64,000 bases of DNA, taken from assembly GCA_018240525.1 (NCBI GenBank), contig JAFEFN010000005.1, forward strand, positions 1 through 64,000, read 5' to 3'. This document shows positions 1 to 8,061 of this stretch, piece after piece. The stretch's first letter is position 1, and every line of letters begins with the position of its first letter. The DNA comes from Pseudomonadota bacterium. Its GTDB lineage: Bacteria; Pseudomonadota; Gammaproteobacteria; Steroidobacterales; Steroidobacteraceae. The position numbers and the translations under genes are program-made. The notes beneath the pieces are model-generated. The model was given only the letters and a program-made list of their open reading frames with translations. It was not told the origin of the DNA and ran no database searches.

Positions 1-611
1 CACACGCTTCGCGCGAAAAAGCAGCTTCTGAGATGGACCCGCCGTTCCGAGCGCTCCAGGCGCAGAGCGGCGCGCTAGTTGACTCTCTGGACTTGCATCC
101 CGGTGAGACCATTGCCGACGTCGGCACCGGTGTTGGCCACCTTCTGCCTTTTGTCCTGAAACACATTGGCAGCAAAGGTACGGTTTTCGCGGAGGACATC
201 TATCCGGAGTTCATTGACAAGACGAACGAGCGAATTGCCGCAGAGGGCTGGCACAACGTGCATACAGTGCTCGGTACGGAGCGCGACCCCAGACTTCCCA
301 AAAACACCCTCGACGGGGCAATTTTGCTAGACACCTACCACCATCTCGACTACCCCGGAGCAATGACGCAGGGCTTATGGCGGGCACTCAAGCCCGGCGG
401 GAGGCTCTTTGTCATAGACTACTATCGCTATCGGCCAAACCCGGCCGCCCCTCCGGAGGCAGTTCTCAATCACATCCGCCTGGACCGTGACGACGTCGTG
501 AAGGAGGTCGAGGCCGAAGGATTTCACCTCACGAGGCAGTTCGACCACATGCCCTTCATGTATGTACTGGTGTTCAAAAAGATAAGGAAACCCTCTGCGA
601 GCATCCACTAG
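1..611 (+). CDS. Class I SAM-dependent methyltransferase (5' end outside window)
   Basis: A small cytoplasmic methyltransferase of unknown substrate. The SAM-binding glycine motif ADVGTGVGHLLPF lies about 28-40 residues after the first visible Met (base 33), and the acidic/aromatic motif LLDTYHHLDYP is about 70 residues further on, as in UbiE-like enzymes often exported with a signal peptide. The reading frame is open from base 3 upstream of the ATG at 33, and the residues encoded there (REKAASEMDPP) look like coding sequence, so the gene very probably begins left of the window. It lies inside the element that ends at the tRNA-Gly fragment downstream, so it is probably cargo. The fold is clear; the substrate cannot be told. 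Confidence 0.75.
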   Translation, partial: HASREKAASEMDPPFRALQAQSGALVDSLDLHPGETIADVGTGVGHLLPFVLKHIGSKGTVFAEDIYPEFIDKTNERIAAEGWHNVHTVLGTERDPRLPKNTLDGAILLDTYHHLDYPGAMTQGLWRALKPGGRLFVIDYYRYRPNPAAPPEAVLNHIRLDRDDVVKEVEAEGFHLTRQFDHMPFMYVLVFKKIRKPSASIH

Positions 612-1042
612 ACGGTTAGGATAGCCGACGCTAGCGACGTGTCGGCGCCACCCCGGTACTACCGAGTCGCATCGCTTATGCAGGTGAAGGGCGTCCGGAG
701 CCGGCGAGACCTGGGACCGTTCGAATCTTGTTGTCAGTCAATACACGTGTGCTCGGTCTTTCCTTTCCCCCGGGGAGCAGATGAGTTGTAGGGGGCTGCT
801 GGGCACAATTCGAGATGAACGCCGAACCGGAAAAGTTGGGACAGCAGGCTAGGTGTGCGGTTGGCGGCCACCGGGGAACCGCGGTCGGTAATCTTGTCCA
901 TACGCAACCCCATCGCCCTATAGAGGGTCGCCAAGATGTGTCACGCAGTTGGCACGCAGGCACGTGCAAGCGTTTGATTCGATTGGCACCGGATGGACGT
1001 GATTTGCTATATATGTCATTGATTTATATAGGTTCGTCCGGT
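612..1042. other. Gene-poor end of the tRNA-Gly element
   Basis: About 430 bases with no convincing gene. The open frames here lack ribosome binding sites and family-like protein sequence. The last 60 bases before the tRNA fragment are strikingly AT-rich for this genome (around 1005-1032). This is what the terminal non-coding stretch of an integrated element would look like. Confidence 0.5.
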
Positions 1043-1088
<46 letters not shown>

Positions 1089-1106
1089 CTCCCCCTGCCG
1101 CGGTCG

Positions 1107-1433
1107 CTACCGCGGCGTCGACGGCAGCGACTGTATCTCGTTGCGGACCCGGCTCACCCCTGCGGTGGTGCGCGCAATCTGCACGGCACGGTCGGCCTTG
1201 GCCTGCGTATACGTGCGCCCGGTGAGATGGGCGGTGCCGTCGCTGTCGACCGCGACGCCGATGTCCGCGATCTCGAGGTCATTTTCCGCGACCCGCCGCT
1301 GGTGCACCGCATCGGCCACGGAACGGGCTTGCTCGGCGCTCAATGGCGCCTGCGGACCGCTGGTGGCGCACGAGGCCGTGAAGATCAGCAACAGGCACAG
1401 CAACCGTGCCGGGGTCCGTCGCGGGGCGGCCAT
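1107..1433 (-). CDS. BON-domain lipoprotein
   Basis: A 108-residue secreted lipoprotein with one BON domain, the small periplasmic fold of the OsmY/Kbp type thought to bind phospholipid or peptidoglycan. The N-terminus is a lipoprotein signal (MAAPRRTPARLLCLLLIFTA followed by SC). The BON core is residues 35-105, with the typical V..R.L.G and GV..V.N elements. I chose the ATG at 1433 because a GGAAGGTGA ribosome site precedes it; an upstream in-frame ATG at 1472 has none. The stop codon sits inside a perfect 7-bp hairpin (1098-1115). It is the first core-genome gene right of the tRNA-Gly scar. Confidence 0.8.
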   Translation of the reverse strand: MAAPRRTPARLLCLLLIFTASCATSGPQAPLSAEQARSVADAVHQRRVAENDLEIADIGVAVDSDGTAHLTGRTYTQAKADRAVQIARTTAGVSRVRNEIQSLPSTPR

Positions 1434-1507
1434 AGAATCACCTTCCGTTGGGTGGCTGCCGGGGACGTGCATGCCGGTGGGCAGGGCGAGCGCAAGGGAG
1501 CAGCCAC

Positions 1508-1981
1508 GTGTCTGATGCGGATCTCATCTGGAACGGCAACTGGGCCTGGAGCCTGCCGCTGATCGTGCTGACCGTGGTGCTGCACGTGATCTGCCTCGGG
1601 GTGATCAATACCGGGGTGGTGCGCGCGCTGCAGTCAGTGACCAGCCGGCGCCATTTTATCACTGCATTCGCGCTGGTCATGGGCGTGACCACCCTGCTGT
1701 CCACGATCCTGTTCGGCCTGGAAGCCGCGATCTGGGCATTCGCCTACCTGCGGCTCGGGGCCATCGCAGACGCCGCCTCGGCCATGATCTACTCGCTAAG
1801 CGCCATGACCGCCTACGGGCATGCCGAGCTGTATCTGGCCAGGCACTGGCAACTGATGGGCGCACTCGAGGCGCTCAATGGCCTGCTGCTCTTCGGACTG
1901 ACGACCGCGTTCCTGTACGGCCACATCCAGAGAGTGTGGCTGACACAGGACAGTCGCTGGACGGTCAAGAACGGCCCCTGA
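1508..1981 (+). CDS. Two-TM ion-channel-like membrane protein with degenerate filter
   Basis: A 157-residue inner membrane protein with four hydrophobic segments at about residues 15-38, 50-72, 85-100 and 115-138. The C-terminal half has the layout of the Ion_trans_2 potassium channel pore: a pore helix ending in SLSAMTAYGH (residues 97-105), a loop, then the helix GALEALNGLLLFGLTTAFLY that is typical of the family. The selectivity filter usually reads TVGYGD; here it is TAYGH (101-105), so K+ selectivity is doubtful. The GTG at 1508 follows an AAGGGAG ribosome site. It is divergent from the BON gene, and a shared promoter region is likely. Confidence 0.65.
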   Translation: MSDADLIWNGNWAWSLPLIVLTVVLHVICLGVINTGVVRALQSVTSRRHFITAFALVMGVTTLLSTILFGLEAAIWAFAYLRLGAIADAASAMIYSLSAMTAYGHAELYLARHWQLMGALEALNGLLLFGLTTAFLYGHIQRVWLTQDSRWTVKNGP

Positions 1982-2044
1982 GCCGCGCGTTTCCCCGTCC
2001 TGGGCCCGCCTGCCGACGTGCGCCGCGCAGCGCGGCGGCGGGGC

Positions 2045-3688
2045 TCAGCGGAATAGGAGGGGCGCCGCTTTCTGCAGGGTCATCCACACCCCCCAGACCA
2101 TGGGAATCCCGACCGCGAGCCAGGCACCGGCCACCAGCCAGGAGGGCGAGGGCGCGCTGCTGCCGGTGGCAAGATCCGCGTGCGCCGGCGCGGCGGCGCT
2201 CGCCGCGTCCAGCCGCGCCAATTCATCCGGGCTCATGAAGTGCTTCTGCGCCACCGGCCTGATCAGCACGTTGCAGACAAAACCGAGCGCGAGCAGGCCC
2301 GCGCAGACGTACATGATCTCGTTGTAGACGTGTGCCTTGGGTACCCCCGCCTTCAGCTGCGCCTCGCGGAAGTAGCCGAGCAGGAAGGGCCCGAGCACAC
2401 CGGCCACCGACCAGGCGGTGAGCAGGCGCCCGTGAATGGCGCCGACCATCTTGGTGCCGAACAGGTCCGAGAGGTAGGCGGGGACGGTGGAAAATCCGCC
2501 GCCGTACATCGACAGGATGACGCCGAAGAACAGCACGAACAGCGTGAAGTTCCCGGTGGCGGCCGTCCAGGGGATGGAGGAGTAGAGGATGATGCCCAGG
2601 ACGAAGAACACCATGTAGGTGCCCTTGCGGCCGATCCGGTCGGACAGCGAGGCCCAGAAGATGCGTCCGAGGATGTTGAACAGCGACAGCAGGCCGGTGA
2701 AGGCGGCCGCGAGGGTGGCGATCTTGGCCAGCTGCGCGGTATCCAGCTGGTCGAAGCTGGCATCGACACCGATGAGGTGACCGCCGAAGACCTCCTGCAG
2801 CAGCGGGGACGCCAGGCTCAGGATGCCGATGCCGGCCGAGACATTGAGCATCAGCACCAGCCAGACGAGCCAGAACTGCGGGGTCCGCGAGGCGACGTTC
2901 AGGTGCATCTGCCCGCGTGTGACCAGAACCTTGCGGGTGGTCTCGGGGTTCCACCCGGCCGGCTTCCAGTTATCGGGCGCCAGCCGGTAGCCGAGGGCAC
3001 CGCAGATCATGAAGAGGAAGTAGACGACCCCCAGGACGATGAAAGTCTCGACGACGCCGGTGGAGGCCACGGTGGCGAAGTGCTTCATGAGCTTGTCGGC
3101 CAGCGGTGCACCGATCATCGCGCCACCGCCGAAGCCCATGATCGCGAGCCCCGTGGCCATCCCGCGCCGGTCGGGAAACCACTTGATGAGGGTTGACACC
3201 GGCGAGATGTAACCCAGGCCGAGGCCAATGCCGCCGATCACGCCCGAGCCCAGCCACAGCATCCACAGCTGGTGCAGGTGGATGCCGAGGGCGGAGATCA
3301 GGAACCCGCCGGCCCAGCAGAACGCGGCAACGACACCGGCGCGGCGCGGCCCGACCCGCTCGAGCCAGCCGCCCCAGACCGCAGCCGCGGAGCCGAGGAA
3401 GACGAAGAACAGGCCGAACATCCAGGCCTGCAGCTGGGGCACCTTCCAGTCGCAGGTCGTGGTGGTCAGGTAATAGAAGATCGAGGGATCGCCGGGGCAG
3501 GCAAGCGACTTGGTGATGCCGATGGCCTTGGACAGCGGCAGCCAGAACACCGAGAACCCGTAGGCCATGCCGATGCACAGGTGGATGGCCAGTGCGCAGG
3601 GCGGTACCAGCCAGCGGTTGAACCCGGGACGGGCGATGGTGCGCGAGCGGTCGAGAAAGCCGGCGGAGGGGGCAGCGCTGGAAGGCAT
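2045..3688 (-). CDS. MFS transporter, oxalate/formate antiporter (OFA) type
   Basis: A 547-residue inner membrane carrier of the OFA family, which exchanges or imports small carboxylates. Visible are the first-helix motif GMAYGFSVFWLPL, the insertion between helices 1 and 2 that contains several Thr and a Cys and is typical of long OFA members, and the loop motif SDRIGRKG in the second half. The ATG at 3688 follows GAGGAG; upstream in-frame extension reads into the intergenic region and is not credible. The C-terminus carries an extra helix with GIPMVWGVWMTLQKA. This resembles the roughly 50-residue small-subunit peptides encoded separately beside OFA carriers in other bacteria, so here it appears fused. 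Substrate is unknown. Confidence 0.85.
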   Translation of the reverse strand: MPSSAAPSAGFLDRSRTIARPGFNRWLVPPCALAIHLCIGMAYGFSVFWLPLSKAIGITKSLACPGDPSIFYYLTTTTCDWKVPQLQAWMFGLFFVFLGSAAAVWGGWLERVGPRRAGVVAAFCWAGGFLISALGIHLHQLWMLWLGSGVIGGIGLGLGYISPVSTLIKWFPDRRGMATGLAIMGFGGGAMIGAPLADKLMKHFATVASTGVVETFIVLGVVYFLFMICGALGYRLAPDNWKPAGWNPETTRKVLVTRGQMHLNVASRTPQFWLVWLVLMLNVSAGIGILSLASPLLQEVFGGHLIGVDASFDQLDTAQLAKIATLAAAFTGLLSLFNILGRIFWASLSDRIGRKGTYMVFFVLGIILYSSIPWTAATGNFTLFVLFFGVILSMYGGGFSTVPAYLSDLFGTKMVGAIHGRLLTAWSVAGVLGPFLLGYFREAQLKAGVPKAHVYNEIMYVCAGLLALGFVCNVLIRPVAQKHFMSPDELARLDAASAAAPAHADLATGSSAPSPSWLVAGAWLAVGIPMVWGVWMTLQKAAPLLFR

Positions 3689-3897
3689 TCTTGGCTCCTC
3701 TCGTTGTTCTAAGGCGGTACTGTGCCAAGGAATCCGCGGAGCATCGCCGGGACCGCGATCGACCTCCGAATCGACGCAGTGTCGTCTTTTTGCTACCCTT
3801 AAATCTACCGCAACTGAAGCCCTCGGACGCTCGTCGGCCAGCCGGTGCTCTTCCTCTAGATTGAGCACGCGTTCCCGGCGCTTCAAAATCACCTTTT

Positions 3898-3968
3898 GGC
3901 TAGGTGGCAGAGTGGTCATGCAGCGGCCTGCAAAGCCGTCTACGCCGGTTCGATTCCGACCCTAGCCT
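3898..3968 (+). tRNA. tRNA-Cys (anticodon GCA)
   Basis: A full cloverleaf can be drawn. The acceptor strands are GGCTAGG (3898-3904) and CCTAGCC (3961-3967), the anticodon stem is GCGGC/GCCGT around the loop CTGCAAA with anticodon GCA, and the T-loop is TTCGATT. The discriminator base is U at 3968, the identity base of tRNA-Cys. CCA is not encoded, because the base after the discriminator is the start of the island. The 3' 15 nt are repeated at 15064-15079, so this gene is the integration target of the islands to its right. Confidence 0.93.
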
Positions 3969-3969
3969 T
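3954..3969 (+). repeat. Left att direct repeat (3' end of tRNA-Cys)
   Basis: TTCCGACCCTAGCCTT, the T-arm and acceptor 3' end of tRNA-Cys, recurs exactly at 15064-15079. One mismatch later the identity resumes for TCCG, giving 20 of 21 bases. This is the core site of the first island. Confidence 0.85.
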
Positions 3970-3982
3970 ATCCGCCCGTTAA

Positions 3983-4010
3983 AGACGTCCGTTCAGAGAC
4001 GTCTGTTTTT
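3983..4010 (+). terminator. Rho-independent terminator after tRNA-Cys
   Basis: AGACGTC (3983-3989) pairs perfectly with GACGTCT (3998-4004) over an 8-nt loop CGTTCAGA and is followed by GTTTTT. It lies just inside the island, so the element brought it and it ends the tRNA transcript. A related hairpin with a GTTCA loop lies at the same place in island 2 (15094-15110). Confidence 0.75.
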
Positions 4011-4099
4011 GTCTCTCGCCGTGCTGAAATCCCTTTAATTATAGGCTTTCTGGTGTACCGTGCTGTCTGACCGTGTCTGACGGTGCCGTGATTGGACCC

Positions 4100-4139
4100 G
4101 GGGTACCCGGCGGGGGTACCTTCCGCGTACTGGGGTACC
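4100..4139. repeat. Three GGGGTACC repeats upstream of integrase 1
   Basis: GGGGTACC occurs at 4100-4107, 4113-4120 and 4132-4139, between att and the integrase start. Two more copies of GGGGTA lie just inside the right end of the island (14987-14992 and 14999-15004), and three lie upstream of integrase 2 (15207, 15219, 15239). Short direct repeats near both ends of an element are what integrase arm-type sites look like. This role is inferred. Confidence 0.45.
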
Positions 4140-4149
4140 GGGGCGCGAA

Positions 4150-4704
4150 ATGACACTGTTGAACGACGCAAAGGTCCGCAACGCCAGGCCCCGCGATCGG
4201 GCTTACAAACTCTTCGATGAGCGGGGGTTATTCTTCCTCGTGAAGCCGAATGGGGCACGCCTGTGGCGACTGCGTTACCGGATCGGAGACCGCGAGAAAC
4301 TGATCTCGTTGGGCATTTACCCGGACGTACCCCTCAAGCGTGCGCGGGAAAAGCGGGACGAGGCTCGGCGCCTGATTGCGGATGAGGTTGATCCTAGCGT
4401 CGAGCGAAAGGCGCGGCACGAGGCGATGCGCGTGACGTTCGAAGGTGTGGCTCAGGAGTGGCTTGAGCTACAGAGCAATACCCTGTCCCCGGAGACCATC
4501 TCGATACTGGGTGCCCGCCTGAATAGCGGGCTCTATCCCTATCTAGGCTCACGTCCGATCGGATCAATCACTGCGTTAGAGGTTCTCGGTGCGCTGCGTC
4601 GGATCGAAGCCCGAGGGCATGTGGCGCTACAGCGTGTTGGCAATCCGACTCTTAGTTACCGTGGAGAGGACGGCAGAGAGGCGCTCCGGGTCTTTCTGTC
4701 CTAA
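4150..4704 (+). pseudogene. Truncated P4-type tyrosine integrase (int1)
   Basis: Residues 1-90 are the arm-DNA-binding domain (DUF4102) of P4-type integrases, with RAYKLFDERGLFFLV, RLWRLRYRIGDREK and ISLGIYPDVPLKRAREKRD. A core-binding domain begins at VTFEGVAQEWLE and is recognisable to about RIEARG, near base 4616. The following 29 residues do not continue the family, and the catalytic domain (R-H-R-Y) is absent. Full-length relatives are about 400 residues; this frame is 184. It is oriented away from the tRNA-Cys, as expected for an att-adjacent integrase. It shares about three quarters of its residues with int2 at 15257. Confidence 0.85.
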
Positions 4705-4717
4705 CCTGTCACGTGGT

Positions 4718-5185
4718 TCACCGAAGCGTCTTGACCCGATCGAACACCTCCTTGAATAAGGTTGGCTTCCCGGCTGCGCTTGTGAGGGTTGCGTAGCAGG
4801 TCATCTTGTCTTGTGTAACCAGCACACACATCTTGTCTTCGGTAGATCCGTCCGGATATTTGAGTACCGATCGAGTAATGCCGTCTGCCGTCGCGGTCAT
4901 CGTGCCGTAGATGCTCATCTCCCCAGGTAGCTCTCTTTCTTTTCCATCTACCTTCCCCGAGTATGAAAAGCTGTCGGTCTTCCCGTTGGCGGCGACTCCT
5001 GTCCAGGTGAAATCAAGAATCGAATCTGATCTACGAACTAGGACAGTTTCTTGGTAGCTTGGGTCGGGCATGTTAATTGATTCCGCAAGGTTCTTTTTCC
5101 ACTGGCCGACATGGAGCGCGTTGTCCGCTGCAGCTAAGGTTGTCCAACTGCCAAGCACCATAAGAAGAAACCATCGGTTGATCAT
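4718..5185 (-). CDS. Secreted protein of unknown function
   Basis: A 155-residue protein with a clear Sec signal peptide (INRWFLLMVLGSWTTLAAA, cleavage near residue 20). The mature part opens with HVGQWKKNLAESINMPDPSY, resembling periplasmic beta-sheet proteins that start G.W.LN...S......P; I know no function for them. Two cysteines (CVL and CYA) near residues 122 and 132 could form a disulfide. It lies downstream of and parallel to the PQQ dehydrogenase, about 95 bases away, and may be co-transcribed with it. Codon use is lower in GC than in the core genes. Confidence 0.6.
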   Translation of the reverse strand: MINRWFLLMVLGSWTTLAAADNALHVGQWKKNLAESINMPDPSYQETVLVRRSDSILDFTWTGVAANGKTDSFSYSGKVDGKERELPGEMSIYGTMTATADGITRSVLKYPDGSTEDKMCVLVTQDKMTCYATLTSAAGKPTLFKEVFDRVKTLR

Positions 5186-5279
5186 GACCGCTTACACCCT
5201 TTGCTTCTTAGTTTGGTTGTTGTGAACCCATCATCAACGCGACTGAGGCGCGTGTGTTAGTCTTACTTGCTCACGAGCG

Positions 5280-7238
5280 TCATGGTCGACGAACGCTATC
5301 GACCGAAAATGCCAATAGCGCATTTCCTGGATGCGTGAGCAGGCTTCCCCCTGAATTTACATACAGGAAGCCGCCACTCACTATTTGCGCGTTGCCATTT
5401 ATCGCCCCGCCGCGGGCCGTACCCCCATTGACAGCTTCGAAGGTCCTTCCCGTGTCGAAGTCCCAAAGGATTGCGCCGCTATCTGCGGAATGGGCTCTTA
5501 TATGACCATCTAGTGCGCCTGAGAACACTACGCCCGGAATGGCAGTTGTCGCGCCAGGTTGCGCGCTACTGCAGTCCGCAGCACCCCAACTGCAGATCGG
5601 TGGCGGCGGCTTGGAGCGCCAAAGCCTTCGCCCATCAGAAAGGTTTATGGCACTGAGTCCCCCGGGGGAATACGGTGACCTCGCTGTTCTATCGGCAACG
5701 GACACGTAAACCGTGTGAGTGTCGGCCGCCAGCCCGTACATCACACCGCCAAGTAATCCTCCTGCGCCAACGCGTGTCTCCCAGACAACGCGCCCATCTC
5801 GATCCGGATCAAGTGCGTAGAGGACTCCAGACTTCTGGCCGATCACCAGTAGGTCCTTGTCGGCGGAGGGAGTCAAAACTGGTGAACTTCCAAACTCCAT
5901 CCTTTCGGGAACCTTCTGACCGTATTCGGTTTGCTTTACCTCCGGTACTTCGCAGTACTTTGGTTCCCCGTTGTGACACTTGGTGTAAGGATCGTCAGCG
6001 GGCGTCGGCTGCACTTCCCACAGACGATGGCCGGTACGGAGGTCCAAGGCAACGATTGCGTTTGTGGCTCCCGCTTCTGAATTGTTGTAGCCGTTGCCAG
6101 TGGCTACGTAGACAAGATTTCGCTTCGGGTCGATGGTTGGAGCGGCCCAAATGGCAGCGCCTGAGGGGCCAAACATCGGTGTGCCGGCAGAGTTCTTCTC
6201 TTTAAGTTGCGATGCGGGCTTCGGGATCATATATGCGATCCACTTTGTGGCCCCGGTCGAAGCATCAATGGCAGCTAGCTGTCCCCTGAATTTGCAGCAC
6301 TCAAACGTCGGGTCATAGGCAGAGCCCTCATCCATCGATGATACTGGCACGTACAGCGTGCCTTCGTAGAGAACAGGAGACCCCACAATGCGGGCAGTAG
6401 GGCTTGCGTCAATCTGGGTCTTCCACTTCCTGCTACCAGTTTGCGCATCCAATGCGTAGGCGGCAGCGCGTTCGTCTCCGAAAAACACGTTAGCCGGAGC
6501 GTTAGGGGTGCCAGTACTTCCAACGAAGACGGCTGTTCTTACCGGGGCGTCCGCTTTCGCATTCCAACGGGTACAGCCCGTTTCCGCGTCGAGGGCAAGT
6601 ACATCTCCAAGAGCAGTTGTGATGTACAAGACGCCCGCGACTACCACTGGCGAGCCGTAAGCGTTGCCGCCGGGATACGCGAACGCCCAACGCAGCTTCA
6701 GGTTCTTGATCCGGTCGGGCGTGATGCCGGGTGAGGACTGAAACCGACTGTTTTGAATGTCCTTTCCAGCGCCGTTCCAATCCGCCGATCGCGGACCCGA
6801 TCGGCCTCGGCCTTCAGCGCAGCGATTGGCGTTCACGTCGGGATCCGCCGCAGTGCCGGGTTCCCTGTGTGTCAGATGAGTTGCAATTGCCCGGATTTGC
6901 TCCGCGCCCAAGCCGGCAGCCATCGGCCGCATCTTCCCAACCGTCAGAGCATTGATGACAGCCTCTGGAGATTTGTAGCCCAGAACGAATACGGGCGGAA
7001 CATTTCCGTGAGGGTGTTCGTGGCACGCCGCGCACCGCTCGGCGAACAGTTTGCTGCCTTCGGGTGATTCTGCGGTCAACGTTGGAAACTCCGCAGCTTG
7101 GTCTTCGCCCGCAGGTTGCGAGTAGGCGGCTGAACACCAAGCTACAGCCAAGAGTACATAGCTCACGACGCTCGTGAATGTACGGCGACCTAAGGACCTG
7201 TAGTGAACGCCGATGACGGTGTCAGCGAAGTAGTTCAT
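5280..7238 (-). CDS. Cytochrome c-PQQ dehydrogenase, PVA-dehydrogenase-like
   Basis: A 652-residue periplasmic quinohaemoprotein. After a signal peptide (cleaved near residue 40) comes a cytochrome c domain with CAACH at residues 69-73 and a likely Met ligand in MRPMAAGL. Then follows an eight-bladed PQQ propeller of the polyvinyl alcohol dehydrogenase family (cytochrome domain first, EC 1.1.2.6 type). It keeps the adjacent-Cys motif ECCKFRG, the calcium-ligand motif TGNGYN, GQKSGVLYALDPDRDG, and the C-terminal motif VNGGTARGGAI with PGNALLAF. Electrons from alcohol oxidation would pass through the haem to the respiratory chain. It starts 15 bases after the TetR stop, on the same strand, so the two form an operon. 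The true substrate is unknown: a polymer or a bulky secondary alcohol are possibilities. Confidence 0.88.
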   Translation of the reverse strand: MNYFADTVIGVHYRSLGRRTFTSVVSYVLLAVAWCSAAYSQPAGEDQAAEFPTLTAESPEGSKLFAERCAACHEHPHGNVPPVFVLGYKSPEAVINALTVGKMRPMAAGLGAEQIRAIATHLTHREPGTAADPDVNANRCAEGRGRSGPRSADWNGAGKDIQNSRFQSSPGITPDRIKNLKLRWAFAYPGGNAYGSPVVVAGVLYITTALGDVLALDAETGCTRWNAKADAPVRTAVFVGSTGTPNAPANVFFGDERAAAYALDAQTGSRKWKTQIDASPTARIVGSPVLYEGTLYVPVSSMDEGSAYDPTFECCKFRGQLAAIDASTGATKWIAYMIPKPASQLKEKNSAGTPMFGPSGAAIWAAPTIDPKRNLVYVATGNGYNNSEAGATNAIVALDLRTGHRLWEVQPTPADDPYTKCHNGEPKYCEVPEVKQTEYGQKVPERMEFGSSPVLTPSADKDLLVIGQKSGVLYALDPDRDGRVVWETRVGAGGLLGGVMYGLAADTHTVYVSVADRTARSPYSPGGLSAINLSDGRRLWRSKPPPPICSWGAADCSSAQPGATTAIPGVVFSGALDGHIRAHSADSGAILWDFDTGRTFEAVNGGTARGGAINGNAQIVSGGFLYVNSGGSLLTHPGNALLAFSVDSVRRP

Positions 7239-7253
7239 TGCGGCACTCAGCAG

Positions 7254-7829
7254 CTATTGCGGAAGCTTGCGAAAAAAACCGCTGATCAACGTACGAAGCG
7301 CGCGACGCTGCCTGCTTGGTGTCCAGTAATCCGGCTCGATGCCGGCGTCGTAGATAATTCCGTCAAGCGCGGCAATGATAGTCCCCGCGGCCTCGATCGC
7401 CCCGCTTGGCGGATGGCCGGCCTCAATTAGCATGGCCGCCAGTTGCCGGCGGCCGACTGTGTAAGTGAGTGCGTTAGCGGCAGCCAGTTTCTTGTTTCCG
7501 ATTGCCATCGCGGTAAAAGCTAGCCAGATCTTCTGGTCCAGGCTCTTAGCAGCGTTTGTGGGTAGCACCTGCATCAAGAACTCTAGTGAAATTCCTTTTT
7601 TCTGCGCCCGCACCGTGCTTCGGCCTGTCTGACTTTTCGACTCCTCCCAGGCGGCCGTAATCAAGTCTTCCTTGGAGGAAAACCAATGGTTGATTAGCCC
7701 TATGGTGCAACCCGCATGCCGGGCAACCGTGCGCATTGAGAGTGCATCGATTCCATTCCGTGCCAGTACGTGCAATGCGCTTCTCACGATGCGCTTTCTC
7801 TGTTGGGCCGCGTCTCGCTGCAATGGCAT
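7254..7829 (-). CDS. TetR-family transcriptional repressor
   Basis: A 191-residue cytoplasmic regulator. The N-terminal helix-turn-helix reads TVARHAGCTIGLINHWFSSKEDLI (about residues 33-56), the pattern of the BetI/TetR_C_6 branch. The C-terminal half is the alpha-helical ligand domain and has no recognisable ligand signature. It is first in an operon with the PQQ dehydrogenase at 5280-7238 and divergent from the TonB-dependent receptor at 8062. The two 14-bp inverted repeats at 7950-7985, in the divergent gap, are the natural operators. It probably represses the whole module until the substrate or an oxidation product binds. Confidence 0.88.
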   Translation of the reverse strand: MPLQRDAAQQRKRIVRSALHVLARNGIDALSMRTVARHAGCTIGLINHWFSSKEDLITAAWEESKSQTGRSTVRAQKKGISLEFLMQVLPTNAAKSLDQKIWLAFTAMAIGNKKLAAANALTYTVGRRQLAAMLIEAGHPPSGAIEAAGTIIAALDGIIYDAGIEPDYWTPSRQRRALRTLISGFFRKLPQ

Positions 7830-7949
7830 AAGGGTTCCAAAGGAATGGTGGCGTGACGCCAGTATGCCCTTTTCGCACGCGGTCGTTAAATCTCATATCC
7901 CCACAGCTGCGTAATAAGGCGGCGCCTATTGAAGCGCTTGCCGGTAAAC

Positions 7950-7963
7950 ATATCAACTGATAT
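7950..7963. promoter_or_regulatory. Candidate TetR operator O1
   Basis: ATATCAACTGATAT: half-sites ATATCA and TGATAT are exact reverse complements over a 2-bp spacer. It has the same core (TATCA-N2-TGATA) as O2, and the centres are 22 bp apart, two helical turns. It lies in the divergent gap between tetR and the TonB-dependent receptor. Confidence 0.65.
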
Positions 7964-7971
7964 CGTGCTAC

Positions 7972-7985
7972 GTATCAAGTGATAC
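7972..7985. promoter_or_regulatory. Candidate TetR operator O2
   Basis: GTATCAAGTGATAC: half-sites GTATCA and TGATAC are exact reverse complements over a 2-bp spacer. It is the partner of O1 and lies about 77 bp before the chosen receptor start, where a repressor would block the rightward promoter. Confidence 0.65.
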
Positions 7986-8061
7986 GGCATAGCTAAGATA
8001 GACTAGCCACGGTAGGGCGCCAGTTGAGCTTGTGCGTTTGGTGCGGATGAGGGGGTGGGTC

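Noticed and set aside
2180..3196. Long forward frame opposite the OFA carrier
   Set aside because: GC-rich shadow frame: Arg/Gly/Asp-rich with no domain, wholly antisense to a clear transporter gene.
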